64,000 nt of DNA from Sphingobacterium sp. UGAL515B_05 (GCF_033097525.1 NZ_CP109907.1:6200001-6264000); one strand, 5' to 3'. Counted from the first letter of the stretch, positions 1 through 8,114 are shown. Notes: a model not told the origin generated them from the sequence alone. Program-made: numbers and translations.

Positions 1-989
1 TGTAACGTTATCTGTCCCCTTTCCACGGATTTTCGACTCATAAAATCGCCATCCACATAATATAGGACTTCATCTGAATCTACATTACTATGGTTATATG
101 GTGCCGGAATCGAATGCGGATGGTAATCATACATACGCGGGCAAAAACTGCATAACACAAAATTGTCTGTTTCAAAGGTCTGGTGAACGGGTGGTGGTTG
201 ATGCAATTTACCTGTTATCGGCATGAAATCATGAATCGAAAATGCCCAGGGAAAATGATAGCCATCCCAACCCACAAAATCAAATGGATGGCTCCCATAA
301 ACATACGGATAAATCATCCCTTGCTTCTTGATCTTCACTTCAAAGTCACCCAGTTCATCAAAAGTTTCCAAATTTTGAGGTACCCGAATGTCCCGCTCAA
401 AAAAGGGCGCGTGTTCCATCAATTGACCAAATTCATTGCGATAACGTTTGGGCGTACGTACTGGAGAGAATGATTCAACAATAAACAGTCGATTATCTTC
501 CTGTTCAAATTCCATTTGATAAATCGTTCCTCGGGGGATTACCAAATAATCTCCATACTTGAAGGGGATACTCCCATATCCAGTCTTGAGTTTTCCCATC
601 CCCTGATGGATGAAGACAATCTCATCTGCCTGGCTATTTTTATAAAAATAGTCACCCATCGACCGACGGGGAGCTGCTAAGGATATATGTAAGTCCTGAT
701 TAACCAACACAGGTGTCCTGCTTTCGAGGTAGTCATCTTTTGCCTGTACCTGAAATCCCTTTAGACTGGTATGTTTAAGATGTTTGTCGCGGGCAATCCG
801 GGGAGACACATCATAAGGCGCTCTTATTTGTTTAACGAGTGTGGGTGGATGACAATGGTACACTAAGGAATAAAGACTGGAAAAACCATGTGTGGATACT
901 AATTCCTCGGCATAAAGCGTGTTATCGGGCTTTCTAAAAACAGTATGTCGCTGCATTGGAATTTGCCCTTGTTTAACATAAAATGGCAT
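1..989 (-). CDS. hmgA: Homogentisate 1,2-dioxygenase, 3' end cut by window edge
   Basis: Catalyses ring opening of homogentisate to maleylacetoacetate in tyrosine catabolism. The frame is open from an ATG at 989 (MPFYVKQGQIPMQRHTVFRK) to the left edge, giving about 329 residues; the remaining C-terminus lies outside. Recognisable cupin-family stretches include YGDYLVIPRGTIYQME, PYVYGSHPFDFVGWDG and, near the edge, APYNHSNVDSDEVLYYVDGD, which carries the His and acidic residues of the non-haem iron site. It matches the shorter bacterial form rather than the 445-residue human type. It is divergent from fumarylacetoacetase, with a 317-bp gap holding both promoters. Certain as to family; completeness cannot be judged. 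Confidence 0.93.
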   Translation of the reverse strand, partial: MPFYVKQGQIPMQRHTVFRKPDNTLYAEELVSTHGFSSLYSLVYHCHPPTLVKQIRAPYDVSPRIARDKHLKHTSLKGFQVQAKDDYLESRTPVLVNQDLHISLAAPRRSMGDYFYKNSQADEIVFIHQGMGKLKTGYGSIPFKYGDYLVIPRGTIYQMEFEQEDNRLFIVESFSPVRTPKRYRNEFGQLMEHAPFFERDIRVPQNLETFDELGDFEVKIKKQGMIYPYVYGSHPFDFVGWDGYHFPWAFSIHDFMPITGKLHQPPPVHQTFETDNFVLCSFCPRMYDYHPHSIPAPYNHSNVDSDEVLYYVDGDFMSRKSVERGQITL

Positions 990-1191
990 AATTCTACGAT
1001 TTAAACGGTTATAAAATTAAATGAATATCCAAATTGCCAATAGAACGATCGGCAAGTAGTAAAAGAGAAGATTAGTATTGTGCAAAAACGATATCAGCTA
1101 TGATTGCTTTATTAAAAGCAACATAGGGCATGGAGGACGCAAAGCGATGTACACCACGATTGATCATTTTTTATAGTTTATAATGCTTTAA

Positions 1192-1199
1192 TAAAGGTA
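1192..1199 (-). promoter_or_regulatory. Candidate -7 box for hmgA
   Basis: Minus-strand TACCTTTA differs at one position from the Bacteroidota -7 consensus TAnnTTTG. A TTG lies 18 bases further upstream, where a -33 element is expected. This would give a leader of about 200 nt before hmgA. Inferred from pattern only. Confidence 0.35.
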
Positions 1200-1252
1200 A
1201 GAATATTTTTCTATTTTCAAGAGAAGAAATATTTTTTTCAAATCTTATACAA

Positions 1253-1260
1253 TATATTTG
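1253..1260 (+). promoter_or_regulatory. Candidate -7 box for the fumarylacetoacetase gene
   Basis: TATATTTG fits the Bacteroidota -7 consensus TAnnTTTG exactly and lies 46 bp upstream of the ATG at 1307. No clear -33 TTTG was found at the usual spacing. Confidence 0.45.
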
Positions 1261-1306
1261 TGTCGAATGCTAACAACATTGAATAACCAAATAGAACACT
1301 TCATAT

Positions 1307-2281
1307 ATGAGAATTGTCACTAGCACTAAAAATGGTCAACAAGAATTGGGCATTGTTATAGACGACCGCTTTTATAGTTGCTCAGTCATCGATCAAAACC
1401 TTCCCACAACGATGTCGGACTTCCTCAAAGGTGGCGAAGAGACCATGAATCAGCTACAAATCCTTGAAACAGCTTTGCGTCAAGGAGCTATGAACAGGCC
1501 CTATCGTCTACTAGACGATATCCAACTCATCGCCCCTGTGCCACAGCCAACATCTTTTCGTGATGCTTACGCTTTTCGACAGCATGTCGCAACCTCGAGA
1601 AGAAACCGCGGATTAGCTATGATCCCTGAATTTGATGAATTTCCCGTTTTCTATTTCTCCAACCATCAGTCCATACAGGGACCTGGTCCCGTTCAATGCA
1701 TGCCCCTACATTTAAATCAACTGGATTTCGAACTAGAAATTGCAATAGTCATCAACAAACCAGGAATCAATATCCCCGCCGCTCAAGCGGATGAGTATAT
1801 TGCTGGCTATATGATTATGAATGATTTTAGTGCCAGAAAACTTCAAATGGAGGAAATGAAATTGAGTTTGGGCCCGGCCAAGGGCAAAGATTTTGCAACA
1901 GCAATTGGACCTTACTTGGTGACAAAGGATGAATTGGAACCTTATAAGGTTCAACCTGCAGCAGGACATATTGGCGACTGTTATGAGCTCAATATGACTT
2001 GTAAAGTAAACGGCAGGCAAGTCTCAGCGGGTAATTTTGCGAGTATGCACTGGACTTTTGCAGAAATTATTGAACGTGTTTCCTATGGTGTGCAAATTTT
2101 CCCTGGTGATATAATCGGTTCTGGGACAGTTGGAACAGGCTGCTTTCTTGAGCTCAATGGCACGGCACGCATAGCCGATCCTAATCATAAAGACCAATGG
2201 CTCGACCTTGGCGATGAGATTGAACTAGAAATCACGGCGCTCGGAAAACTTTCCAATTCTATTGTATTATACCATTCATAA
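1307..2281 (+). CDS. Fumarylacetoacetate hydrolase family protein (fumarylacetoacetase)
   Basis: 324 residues. Splits fumarylacetoacetate into fumarate and acetoacetate, the last step of tyrosine degradation. The C-terminal FAH fold is clear: the metal-binding acidic cluster DFELEIAIVI (Asp140, Glu142, Glu144) and the downstream MNDFSARKLQ (Asp173) fit the divalent-metal site, and GDIIGSGTVGTGCFLEL is the conserved glycine-rich segment. The size matches the shorter bacterial FAH enzymes rather than the 420-residue eukaryotic type. It lies divergent from homogentisate dioxygenase and 10 bp upstream of a flavin-reductase-like gene, so the tyrosine role is supported by context. A relative acting on another acylpyruvate cannot be excluded from sequence alone. 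Confidence 0.88.
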   Translation: MRIVTSTKNGQQELGIVIDDRFYSCSVIDQNLPTTMSDFLKGGEETMNQLQILETALRQGAMNRPYRLLDDIQLIAPVPQPTSFRDAYAFRQHVATSRRNRGLAMIPEFDEFPVFYFSNHQSIQGPGPVQCMPLHLNQLDFELEIAIVINKPGINIPAAQADEYIAGYMIMNDFSARKLQMEEMKLSLGPAKGKDFATAIGPYLVTKDELEPYKVQPAAGHIGDCYELNMTCKVNGRQVSAGNFASMHWTFAEIIERVSYGVQIFPGDIIGSGTVGTGCFLELNGTARIADPNHKDQWLDLGDEIELEITALGKLSNSIVLYHS

Positions 2282-2291
2282 ATCTACGGAT

Positions 2292-3191
2292 ATGACCTCT
2301 TCCTTTGAAACCATCACCTTTGAATCTGTTAAAGACAAAGCTATTATTGATAATTTAATTAAGTATGCTGTTGCACCGCGGCCAATTTGCTTTGCAAGCA
2401 CGATCGATAGCAATGGAAACATAAATTTAAGCCCCTTCAGCTATTTTAACCTGATGTCCCATCAGCCGCCAATCTGTGTTTTCTCTCCATTGCGGCGCAT
2501 GCGTGATGGTAGTACCAAACATACATTGGATAATATACAGGAGGTTAATGAAGTTGTCATCAATATTGTTAACTACGATATGGTCCAGCAACAATCACTT
2601 GCCAGTACCGAATATGGCAAGGAAATAAATGAATTTGATAAGTCGGGTTTTACGCCCATTCCCTCTATTCGAGTTGCACCACCTCGTGTAGCCGAATCTC
2701 CAGTCCAGCTGGAATGTCGGGTCAGAGAGGTTGTCGCATTAAGCGATGAGCCAGGAGCTGGAAATCTCGTTATCGCCGAGATCCTCTATATGCATATCCA
2801 TAAACACTTGTTGGGCAAAAACAATACCATTCAACAAAAAGATTTGGATCTGGTAGCCCGGCTCGGTGGTGATTGGTATTGTCGCGTAACCGACGAAAAC
2901 TTATTTATTGTACCGAAGCCCCTCCGTAGCCTGGGAATTGGCATAGACCAACTTCCAGAAAAAATTAGATTTTCGAATGTATTAACCGGAAATCACCTGG
3001 GGTTGCTGGCTAATGTAGAAACACGACCAACATTAAAAGACCCACAACAAGAAGATAAGTACTTCAACTATTTGAAGCTAAACTTTGAAGACAGCCCATC
3101 AAAGTTCACACAAAAAATTCACGAATATGCTGCCCAACTATTAGACGCGGGCAAACTTAATGAAGCCTGGCAAATACTTTTGCAGGTATAG
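2292..3191 (+). CDS. Flavin reductase-like, FMN-binding split-barrel protein
   Basis: 299 residues from the ATG at 2292. An in-frame ATG at 2262 exists but lies inside the upstream gene, so 2292 with the nearby ACGGA is preferred. The N-terminal 200 residues have the flavin-reductase-like signature: VAPRPICFASTIDSNGNINLSPFSYFN and HQPPICVFSP, then a run of small residues and conserved Gly. Such proteins bind FMN and reduce it or use it in small redox reactions. The gene follows fumarylacetoacetase by 10 bp and is probably cotranscribed with it, as is common for this family next to aromatic degradation genes. Its substrate is unknown. Confidence 0.8.
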   Translation: MTSSFETITFESVKDKAIIDNLIKYAVAPRPICFASTIDSNGNINLSPFSYFNLMSHQPPICVFSPLRRMRDGSTKHTLDNIQEVNEVVINIVNYDMVQQQSLASTEYGKEINEFDKSGFTPIPSIRVAPPRVAESPVQLECRVREVVALSDEPGAGNLVIAEILYMHIHKHLLGKNNTIQQKDLDLVARLGGDWYCRVTDENLFIVPKPLRSLGIGIDQLPEKIRFSNVLTGNHLGLLANVETRPTLKDPQQEDKYFNYLKLNFEDSPSKFTQKIHEYAAQLLDAGKLNEAWQILLQV

Positions 3192-3205
3192 CTTAAATAG
3201 ACCGT

Positions 3206-3245
3206 AAAAAAGAGAGCTATACTTAGGTTTAATAGCTCTCTTTTT
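3206..3245. terminator. Bidirectional terminator
   Basis: The inverted repeat AAAAGAGAGCTAT / ATAGCTCTCTTTTT has an 11-nt loop and T-runs on both strands. It lies between the convergent flavin-reductase and phenylalanine hydroxylase genes and probably ends both. Confidence 0.85.
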
Positions 3246-3284
3246 ATATCGCTTTTTTAAAGCCAATTTCACATATAATACTTT

Positions 3285-5042
3285 TTAGTGGTTATTTAAA
3301 TCTTCCTCCTTAGCAACACGTAATCCATCATCAATCAGTTTTTTCAAATTTGGATATCGGATAATAAATTCCAAGAGCCTCTGTTCGGCCTGAGTCGTTA
3401 ATTCCGCTCCGTCATTAGCCCGGGCAATTTCAAATAATTCAACCAAACCTAACCAATGATCTGCATTTTCCGGTCCCAATTGACTGAAAATCTCCAGCCA
3501 GACTTTTTGATCAAAACCGTTGTCCCGCAAATTCCGTATCGCAGCATGACAATTCACTAGTTTTACATCTTCCGTTTGGGTAGATATTGAAGATAGATCC
3601 TGATCTAAATGCCCCTCCAGCGCATCATAGGCATCTTTATCTGCAGCACCCGCAAATACAGATACTATTTCTGCTCCGACAGCCATATCGTATGTTCCCC
3701 ATTCAGGTTTAAAATACACCTCTTCCTTAGCGCTACGGTATACCTCACATCCTATAAATGAAATCAAAACAATCTTGCCAAATTGACGTACAATCTTTTG
3801 AACAATTCCCGATACAATAATCCCTGAAGCAAAGTTTAACGAACACTGCTGCCCTTCCACTATACCATATTGAATCAATGTTGCTTCATCAAAATCGGCT
3901 AAGTTACGATCTGCACCGCACAAGTGTCCTACTGGAGAGCCAAACCCTTCGCTATGATAAATGATACCGTGGCCTTCAAGCTGTTTACCTGCTACCGCCA
4001 AAGCTGTAGGTCCTTGTGTTTGAATATAAGAGAGATCTTTATCCGCGTTGGCCAACTTAAAAACGCCCGACACCTGTAAACCGGAACTATATTCCACCGT
4101 GCAAACAGCTTTACAGTCTATTGCCTTGTCAAGGCTCTGTTTGCCCCCTACGCGAAAAGCCATGGTATCAGCAAATTTATCCAATACTAGCTTTAGGTAT
4201 TCAAAATCCGGTGTAACAAATAGCTGTGGTTGTGGTTTGGTAATATCATAAGGATATTCGATTGCATTTAAACCATACGCCAACTTAGGCACATCTTCCT
4301 GCATGCAGCTTGCGCTTTCTCCAATGGAAGACAGTAAACCAGCTCCATAAATTTTGGGGTTATGAAGATCTCCAATAAGTCCGTATTCCACAGTCCACCA
4401 ATGCAACCTACTCAACAATGCCATCTCCGAAGGCTCGCCCATATTATCTTGAATGATCTGCAAATTTTTTTCTGCTTCCGCCAACTCCGCTGCCGTTGTT
4501 GTAGCGTGTTCTTTTAAAATAGATAGGTGGCGAATAGCTTCGTAGAGTTCAAAATCTTTGCCCGAAGAAAGTGCTTTCGTACCAACCTCCCCAAAGTACT
4601 GCAAATATGTAGCGTAATCTGGCTCACCGATTATAGGTGCATGTCCAGAAGATTCGTGAATAATATCTGGTGCCGGTGTATATTCGATATGTTCCAATTG
4701 ACGTATGTCTGCAGCAATAACTAGTACGCGGTGCGCCTGAAATTCCATAAAAGCAGCCGGCGGAATAAATCCATCCACAGTCACAGCTCCCCAGCCAATT
4801 AATTTTAGACTATCGTTCATGTCCTGTAGGTTCGGGATGGTCGCGATGGATAATCCTGCTTTCTTCAATCCCGGAATATAAGGGTAATAGGCTACATCTT
4901 TCAAAAAAGAATAATTCTGACGCATGACATAACGCCACAATGCCTGATCCAGCGCGGTGTAACGTTCATATCGTTGGGCTACTACATAGCGTTTCAAATG
5001 TTTGGGCAACCGCTCCAAAACAATGTTATTATATGTTTCCAT
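3285..5042 (-). CDS. Aromatic amino acid (phenylalanine 4-) hydroxylase with long C-terminal extension
   Basis: 585 residues. Hydroxylates phenylalanine to tyrosine using tetrahydropterin, O2 and ferrous iron. The iron ligands are visible in PDIIHESSGHAPIIGEPDY (His129, His134) and WWTVEYGLIGD (Glu219). The catalytic domain occupies roughly residues 20-300. The remaining 280 or so residues (from about DCKAVCTVEYSSG) are absent from the 260-300-residue proteobacterial PhhA; this long form is usual in Bacteroidota, and I do not know the role of the extra region. The gene lies 133 bp downstream of tyrS on the same strand. Minus-strand TTTTG-18 nt-TATCTTGG at about 5115-5145 is a weak promoter candidate, so it may have its own start. 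Confidence 0.92.
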   Translation of the reverse strand: METYNNIVLERLPKHLKRYVVAQRYERYTALDQALWRYVMRQNYSFLKDVAYYPYIPGLKKAGLSIATIPNLQDMNDSLKLIGWGAVTVDGFIPPAAFMEFQAHRVLVIAADIRQLEHIEYTPAPDIIHESSGHAPIIGEPDYATYLQYFGEVGTKALSSGKDFELYEAIRHLSILKEHATTTAAELAEAEKNLQIIQDNMGEPSEMALLSRLHWWTVEYGLIGDLHNPKIYGAGLLSSIGESASCMQEDVPKLAYGLNAIEYPYDITKPQPQLFVTPDFEYLKLVLDKFADTMAFRVGGKQSLDKAIDCKAVCTVEYSSGLQVSGVFKLANADKDLSYIQTQGPTALAVAGKQLEGHGIIYHSEGFGSPVGHLCGADRNLADFDEATLIQYGIVEGQQCSLNFASGIIVSGIVQKIVRQFGKIVLISFIGCEVYRSAKEEVYFKPEWGTYDMAVGAEIVSVFAGAADKDAYDALEGHLDQDLSSISTQTEDVKLVNCHAAIRNLRDNGFDQKVWLEIFSQLGPENADHWLGLVELFEIARANDGAELTTQAEQRLLEFIIRYPNLKKLIDDGLRVAKEEDLNNH

Positions 5043-5175
5043 CTATAATTGGTATGAAAATAAAGTATGAGACTCCTATATGAAGGTAGAAATTATTTAT
5101 GGTTTAAGAAAGAACCAAGATATTATTTTACTACTTTTAGCAAAATATTAAAAAAGTATACCCTCGCAAACCTTA

Positions 5176-6375
5176 CTAGATAACTCTAAAATAAGCTCTT
5201 TTACCTAATTTAATTTTAAAACACGTATTTAAGTCAAGCATCAGATCCGGATTCAGCTGTTTTATTGAATCGATCTGCACTGCACCGCCTATAATCAATC
5301 TTCGCATCGCTGACTTTGTTGTCCCCTTTAGGAAATGACATAGATCGACCAGTTTAATCTGTTTACCAAACTGTTCGCGCAATATTTGACCCGACACCTC
5401 CTCAAATGCCTTTTCTTCTAATTTCTTGCTCTGAAATTGCTTAACAAAAAAATCAACCGCACTGGTCGCAAACTCTTCGCCATGGTATTGAGCAACTAGA
5501 TTATGTGCAATAAGTTTCTTAATTTCCATTGGATTTTCGCCCATTTCAATACGGGTCTTCATGCCAAGTTTGGTTTCCTGATTGAAATCAGTTGTCAAGT
5601 CAATATATTCTGGAATTAAATGATCAGGAATAGACATCGTTTTACCAAACATTTCATTCGGTTCATCCAAAAGACCGATCGTGTTGTTTAATGATTTGCT
5701 CATTTTTTCTTTTCCGTCCAGCCCGCGCAACAAGGGCATACACAGTACTATTTGTGGATCCTGTCCAAAAGATTCCTGTAGCTGCCGGCCCATCGTGCAA
5801 TTAAACAGTTGGTCCGTTCCCCCCATTTCGATATCACTATTGACATGTACAGAGTCAAAGCCCTGCAATATCGGGTAAAGCAATTCATGCATGGCTATTG
5901 ATTGGTTTTCGTTAAAACGCTTATTAAAATCATGCCGCTGCATCAATTGAGCGACGGTGACTTTCGATACCAGCTGGATAACTTCTGTAAAATTTAGTTG
6001 ATCCAACCAGTCTCCATTAAAAACAACTTTCGCTTTTGAAACATCAATAATTTTAGACAACTGCGCAATGTAAGTTGCCGCATTGTGCGCTATCGCATCC
6101 TTGCACAAAGGTTTACGGGCTTTATTTTTTCCTGTAGGATCGCCGATCCGGGCTGTAAAACTACCAACGAGGATCACGACTTCGTGCCCCAGCCGCTGAA
6201 ACTGCCGTAGTTTCTTTAACACTACAGCGTGCCCTAAATGAAGGTCCGGCGCTGTTGGATCAAAACCAAGTTTTATAATCAATGGTCTGTTCTTTTCTTC
6301 AGCCTCCTTCAGCTTCGATGCAAGCCCCTCCTTCGGTAAAATAATTTCGATATTTTCTTCTAACTCTTTTAACAT
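5176..6375 (-). CDS. tyrS: Tyrosyl-tRNA synthetase
   Basis: 399 residues, cytoplasmic class I synthetase that charges tRNA-Tyr. The HIGH-type motif HLGH is at residues 46-49 in GFDPTAPDLHLGHAVVL, and the KMSKS motif is at 224-228 in GKEKMSKSLN. A C-terminal S4-like RNA-binding region runs from about residue 335 (LVDLCHFLKGTTKSAMRRLIIGG). This is the TyrZ-like bacterial subtype (VNSDIEMGGTDQLFN). The ATG at 6375 sits just 15-20 nt after a strong intrinsic terminator. A short Phe/Tyr-rich ORF lies upstream, so expression is probably set by ribosome-mediated attenuation. Phenylalanine hydroxylase follows on the same strand. Confidence 0.97.
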   Translation of the reverse strand: MLKELEENIEIILPKEGLASKLKEAEEKNRPLIIKLGFDPTAPDLHLGHAVVLKKLRQFQRLGHEVVILVGSFTARIGDPTGKNKARKPLCKDAIAHNAATYIAQLSKIIDVSKAKVVFNGDWLDQLNFTEVIQLVSKVTVAQLMQRHDFNKRFNENQSIAMHELLYPILQGFDSVHVNSDIEMGGTDQLFNCTMGRQLQESFGQDPQIVLCMPLLRGLDGKEKMSKSLNNTIGLLDEPNEMFGKTMSIPDHLIPEYIDLTTDFNQETKLGMKTRIEMGENPMEIKKLIAHNLVAQYHGEEFATSAVDFFVKQFQSKKLEEKAFEEVSGQILREQFGKQIKLVDLCHFLKGTTKSAMRRLIIGGAVQIDSIKQLNPDLMLDLNTCFKIKLGKRAYFRVI

Positions 6376-6390
6376 GATGTTATATAAAAT

Positions 6391-6420
6391 AAAAAAAGCC
6401 CGAACGTTATGTTCGGGCTT
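6391..6420 (-). terminator. Intrinsic terminator in the tyrS leader (attenuator terminator)
   Basis: On the minus strand, AAGCCCGAAC (6420-6411) and GTTCGGGCTT (6405-6396) form a perfect 10-bp GC-rich stem with a 5-nt loop, followed directly by a T-run (6395-6391 and on). It lies between the leader peptide and tyrS, so it would block tyrS unless prevented from forming. Its 5' arm contains CCCGAAC, which is also complementary to GTTCGGG at 6474-6468 inside the leader ORF. Confidence 0.9.
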
Positions 6421-6484
6421 AGCTATAAATAATAATTTGAATTTCTTAATTTAATAGGCATAGGGGTCCCGAACGATTATCGGG
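6396..6484 (-). promoter_or_regulatory. tyrS attenuator: mutually exclusive RNA hairpins
   Basis: Four complementary segments are visible in the minus-strand transcript. Segment 1 is CCCGA (6484-6480), segment 2 is GTTCGGG (6474-6468), segment 3 is CCCGAAC within AAGCCCGAAC (6417-6411), and segment 4 is GTTCGGGCTT (6405-6396). Segments 1:2 and 3:4 pair as protector plus terminator; 2:3 pairs as an antiterminator. The Tyr-Tyr codons of the leader (6492-6487) lie just before segment 1, so a ribosome waiting there would cover segment 1 and favour 2:3, letting tyrS be transcribed. The mechanism is inferred; the sequence complementarity is direct. Confidence 0.75.
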
Positions 6485-6537
6485 CGATAATAATTAAAGA
6501 AAAATGGAAGACGTAATATGTTGTTCATTTTCTTCAT
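6451..6537 (-). CDS. Phe/Tyr-rich leader peptide of tyrS
   Basis: A 28-codon ORF that starts at ATG 6537 (alternative in-frame ATG at 6528) and ends at TAA 6453-6451. It begins MKKMNNILRLP, has FFFNYY at residues 12-17 and ends in PYAY, so 7 of 28 residues are Phe or Tyr. It begins 7 nt after a consensus -7 box, leaving a very short or no 5' UTR, and stops about 30 nt before the terminator preceding tyrS. This is the classic layout of a regulatory leader peptide in which stalling at scarce aminoacyl-tRNA controls the downstream synthetase gene. No independent function is expected for the peptide. Confidence 0.8.
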   Translation of the reverse strand: MKKMNNILRLPFFFNYYRPIIVRDPYAY

Positions 6538-6544
6538 TGCTTGA

Positions 6545-6575
6545 CAAAGGTAGTGCTATATTTTTAAAATGCAAA
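6545..6575 (-). promoter_or_regulatory. Promoter of the tyrS leader
   Basis: TTTG (6575-6572), a 19-nt spacer and TACCTTTG (6552-6545) match the Bacteroidota -33/-7 consensus exactly. The expected transcription start is about 6541, only 3-5 nt before the first leader ATG. Confidence 0.8.
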
Positions 6576-6615
6576 AATATTGGCATCCATACTTGATTCG
6601 ATATGCATTTTTAAA

Positions 6616-7455
6616 TTATCCGCCGGTATTTTTGTTTATCAATTTTCCGGCTCCATTGTAAACATACTTTTCTGTATTCCCTTTATCCTTTTTCTCCACG
6701 ACCTTTTGCACTAACAATGAATTCTTAAAATACTCATGGTAAAAGCAGTTATTAAGGTTATATTTCCGCTCAACGAGATTATTATTCTGATACAGATCAG
6801 TGTAATCAATTTTAGCTTTCCGATAGGTATGTTTTAGTAATTGACCATTGGTATCAAATGACTTTGATTCCTGTATCTGCCCACCACAATTCAATTTGGC
6901 GCTATACATTAAGGTATTGTCTAATCGATAGTCAGCTCGGGTATGGTCAAAATCATTTTCAACCGTATAATAATTATCAAAGAAGACTTTTGTCACTTTT
7001 TTACCACTATTTGCAGCTCGGTAGAATACCGTTTTTTCCTGACTGATTTTCCCATTCTTAAAATTACGCTGCACACTTGAACTATCCGTTATGGTGTATT
7101 GAAAGTCTGGCAATGCAGCAGATTTCACAGTCATTTGCTGCAATACACCATGTCTTACGATAACATCACCGGTACGCCCATCTTTTTCAATTTTAAAATC
7201 ACCATCGACAATGCCATCCTGATTAATCGTTATAAATGCATTGGAAAGTCCCATAAATTGATTCTTTTGCAGAATATATTTCCCCTGTTTCAACTTCGTT
7301 TCTTTACCTTTTTCAAGTACCCGGATTGTATCTTTTGGATATTCTGACAAATGCAATTGATAACGATCTTTGTCCAAGCGAACATACTCTTGCGCAACTC
7401 CCAACTGAACAGCTAAACACAAGCATAATAATAGGATAAAACGTGATTTCGACAT
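6616..7455 (-). CDS. Hypothetical exported protein
   Basis: Taken from the ATG at 7455, which gives 279 residues starting MSKSRFILLLCLCLAVQLGVAQ, a good signal peptide ending at AQ. The frame also has an upstream ATG at 7566, but that would bury the signal peptide. The mature part is rich in Lys, Asn and Tyr with short repeated beta-type stretches (VQRNFKNGKISQEKTVFY, KSFDTNGQLLKHTYRKAK) reminiscent of YwqK/MORN-like repeats. I do not recognise a defined domain. Predicted periplasmic or surface protein of unknown role, upstream of the tyrS leader on the same strand but separated from it by a promoter. Confidence 0.7.
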   Translation of the reverse strand: MSKSRFILLLCLCLAVQLGVAQEYVRLDKDRYQLHLSEYPKDTIRVLEKGKETKLKQGKYILQKNQFMGLSNAFITINQDGIVDGDFKIEKDGRTGDVIVRHGVLQQMTVKSAALPDFQYTITDSSSVQRNFKNGKISQEKTVFYRAANSGKKVTKVFFDNYYTVENDFDHTRADYRLDNTLMYSAKLNCGGQIQESKSFDTNGQLLKHTYRKAKIDYTDLYQNNNLVERKYNLNNCFYHEYFKNSLLVQKVVEKKDKGNTEKYVYNGAGKLINKNTGG

Positions 7456-7599
7456 AATGTAATAAAATTGTTGCAATTGTAATAATACAATTATTACACC
7501 AAAAATTAAAATACGGTTGATTTTCCAAATAATTCCCCAATACGATAGATACTGTAGTACCTCCATATTACAGAACAGACAAGCTTAAGCGTGAAATGA

Positions 7600-7636
7600 A
7601 AAAAGGGAGTTATTTATCCATAACTCCCCTTTTTTC
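7600..7636. terminator. Bidirectional terminator
   Basis: The stem AAAAAAGGGAGTTAT / ATAACTCCCCTTTTTT around a short loop has T-runs on both strands. It lies downstream of the minus-strand SH3-domain gene and probably ends that transcript. Confidence 0.85.
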
Positions 7637-7682
7637 AAAGCCAATTGGTACGGGTACCCATCATGCGAATAACATTCGAGAA

Positions 7683-8102
7683 CTAAACAGACTCTAAATA
7701 TTGTGCATAACAATACCCTTCTTCATTATCTTTGGTTCTCACCAACCACCATTGATCATTAGCCTTACTAATCAATGTGATGATTTCTCCTTTAGCTGCT
7801 TTTCCCACGATAGGCTGGTCTGTACCGGGGCCTTTTCGAATGTTCAAATTGCTATTTTCTGTTATAACTTTCACCTGGCTTCCGGGCACTTCCGTGGCCA
7901 CATCTACATTTAAGACCACATCTCCAGTTTGGAAATTAGGATCTATATTACCGTAGATTTCCCAGAGCTTATTTTTCACATCTGCTGTTGGTGCTGTACC
8001 ACGAATTTGCAATACTCCATCCATTTCGGCGTAGTTCAGGTCATTTACACCTGAAGATTGTGCCGTATCTAAAAGAACCTTATATTTTTCCTGCAATGAC
8101 AT
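7683..8102 (-). CDS. SH3b-domain protein with BON-like N-terminus
   Basis: 139 residues without a signal peptide. The C-terminal 60 residues are a bacterial SH3 domain: LNIRKGPGTDQPIVGKAAKG, then ITLISKANDQWWLVRT and GYCYAQYLE. The first 75 residues (YKVLLDTAQSSGVNDLNYAEMDGVLQIRGTAP...KNKLWEIYGNI) resemble a BON module and the linker pattern of LysM/BON proteins. SH3b domains usually bind cell-wall peptides, but no export signal is seen here. The gene starts 12 bp after the BON lipoprotein gene and is almost certainly in one operon with it, suggesting a shared envelope role. Confidence 0.75.
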   Translation of the reverse strand: MSLQEKYKVLLDTAQSSGVNDLNYAEMDGVLQIRGTAPTADVKNKLWEIYGNIDPNFQTGDVVLNVDVATEVPGSQVKVITENSNLNIRKGPGTDQPIVGKAAKGEIITLISKANDQWWLVRTKDNEEGYCYAQYLESV

Positions 8103-8114
8103 AATTTCACTATT

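Noticed and set aside
1072..1167. 31-codon minus-strand ORF (starts MINRGVHRF) in the possible hmgA leader
   Set aside because: It lies in the 200-nt leader predicted from a one-mismatch promoter, but has no residue enrichment linked to its operon and no terminator or alternative pairing was found. Probably chance.
7099..7347. Plus-strand open frames over the exported-protein gene
   Set aside because: Antisense frames without start context, atypical composition; shadows of the minus-strand gene.
6616..7566. Upstream in-frame start at 7566 for the exported protein
   Set aside because: It would place the signal peptide 37 residues into the protein; the ATG at 7455 fits far better.
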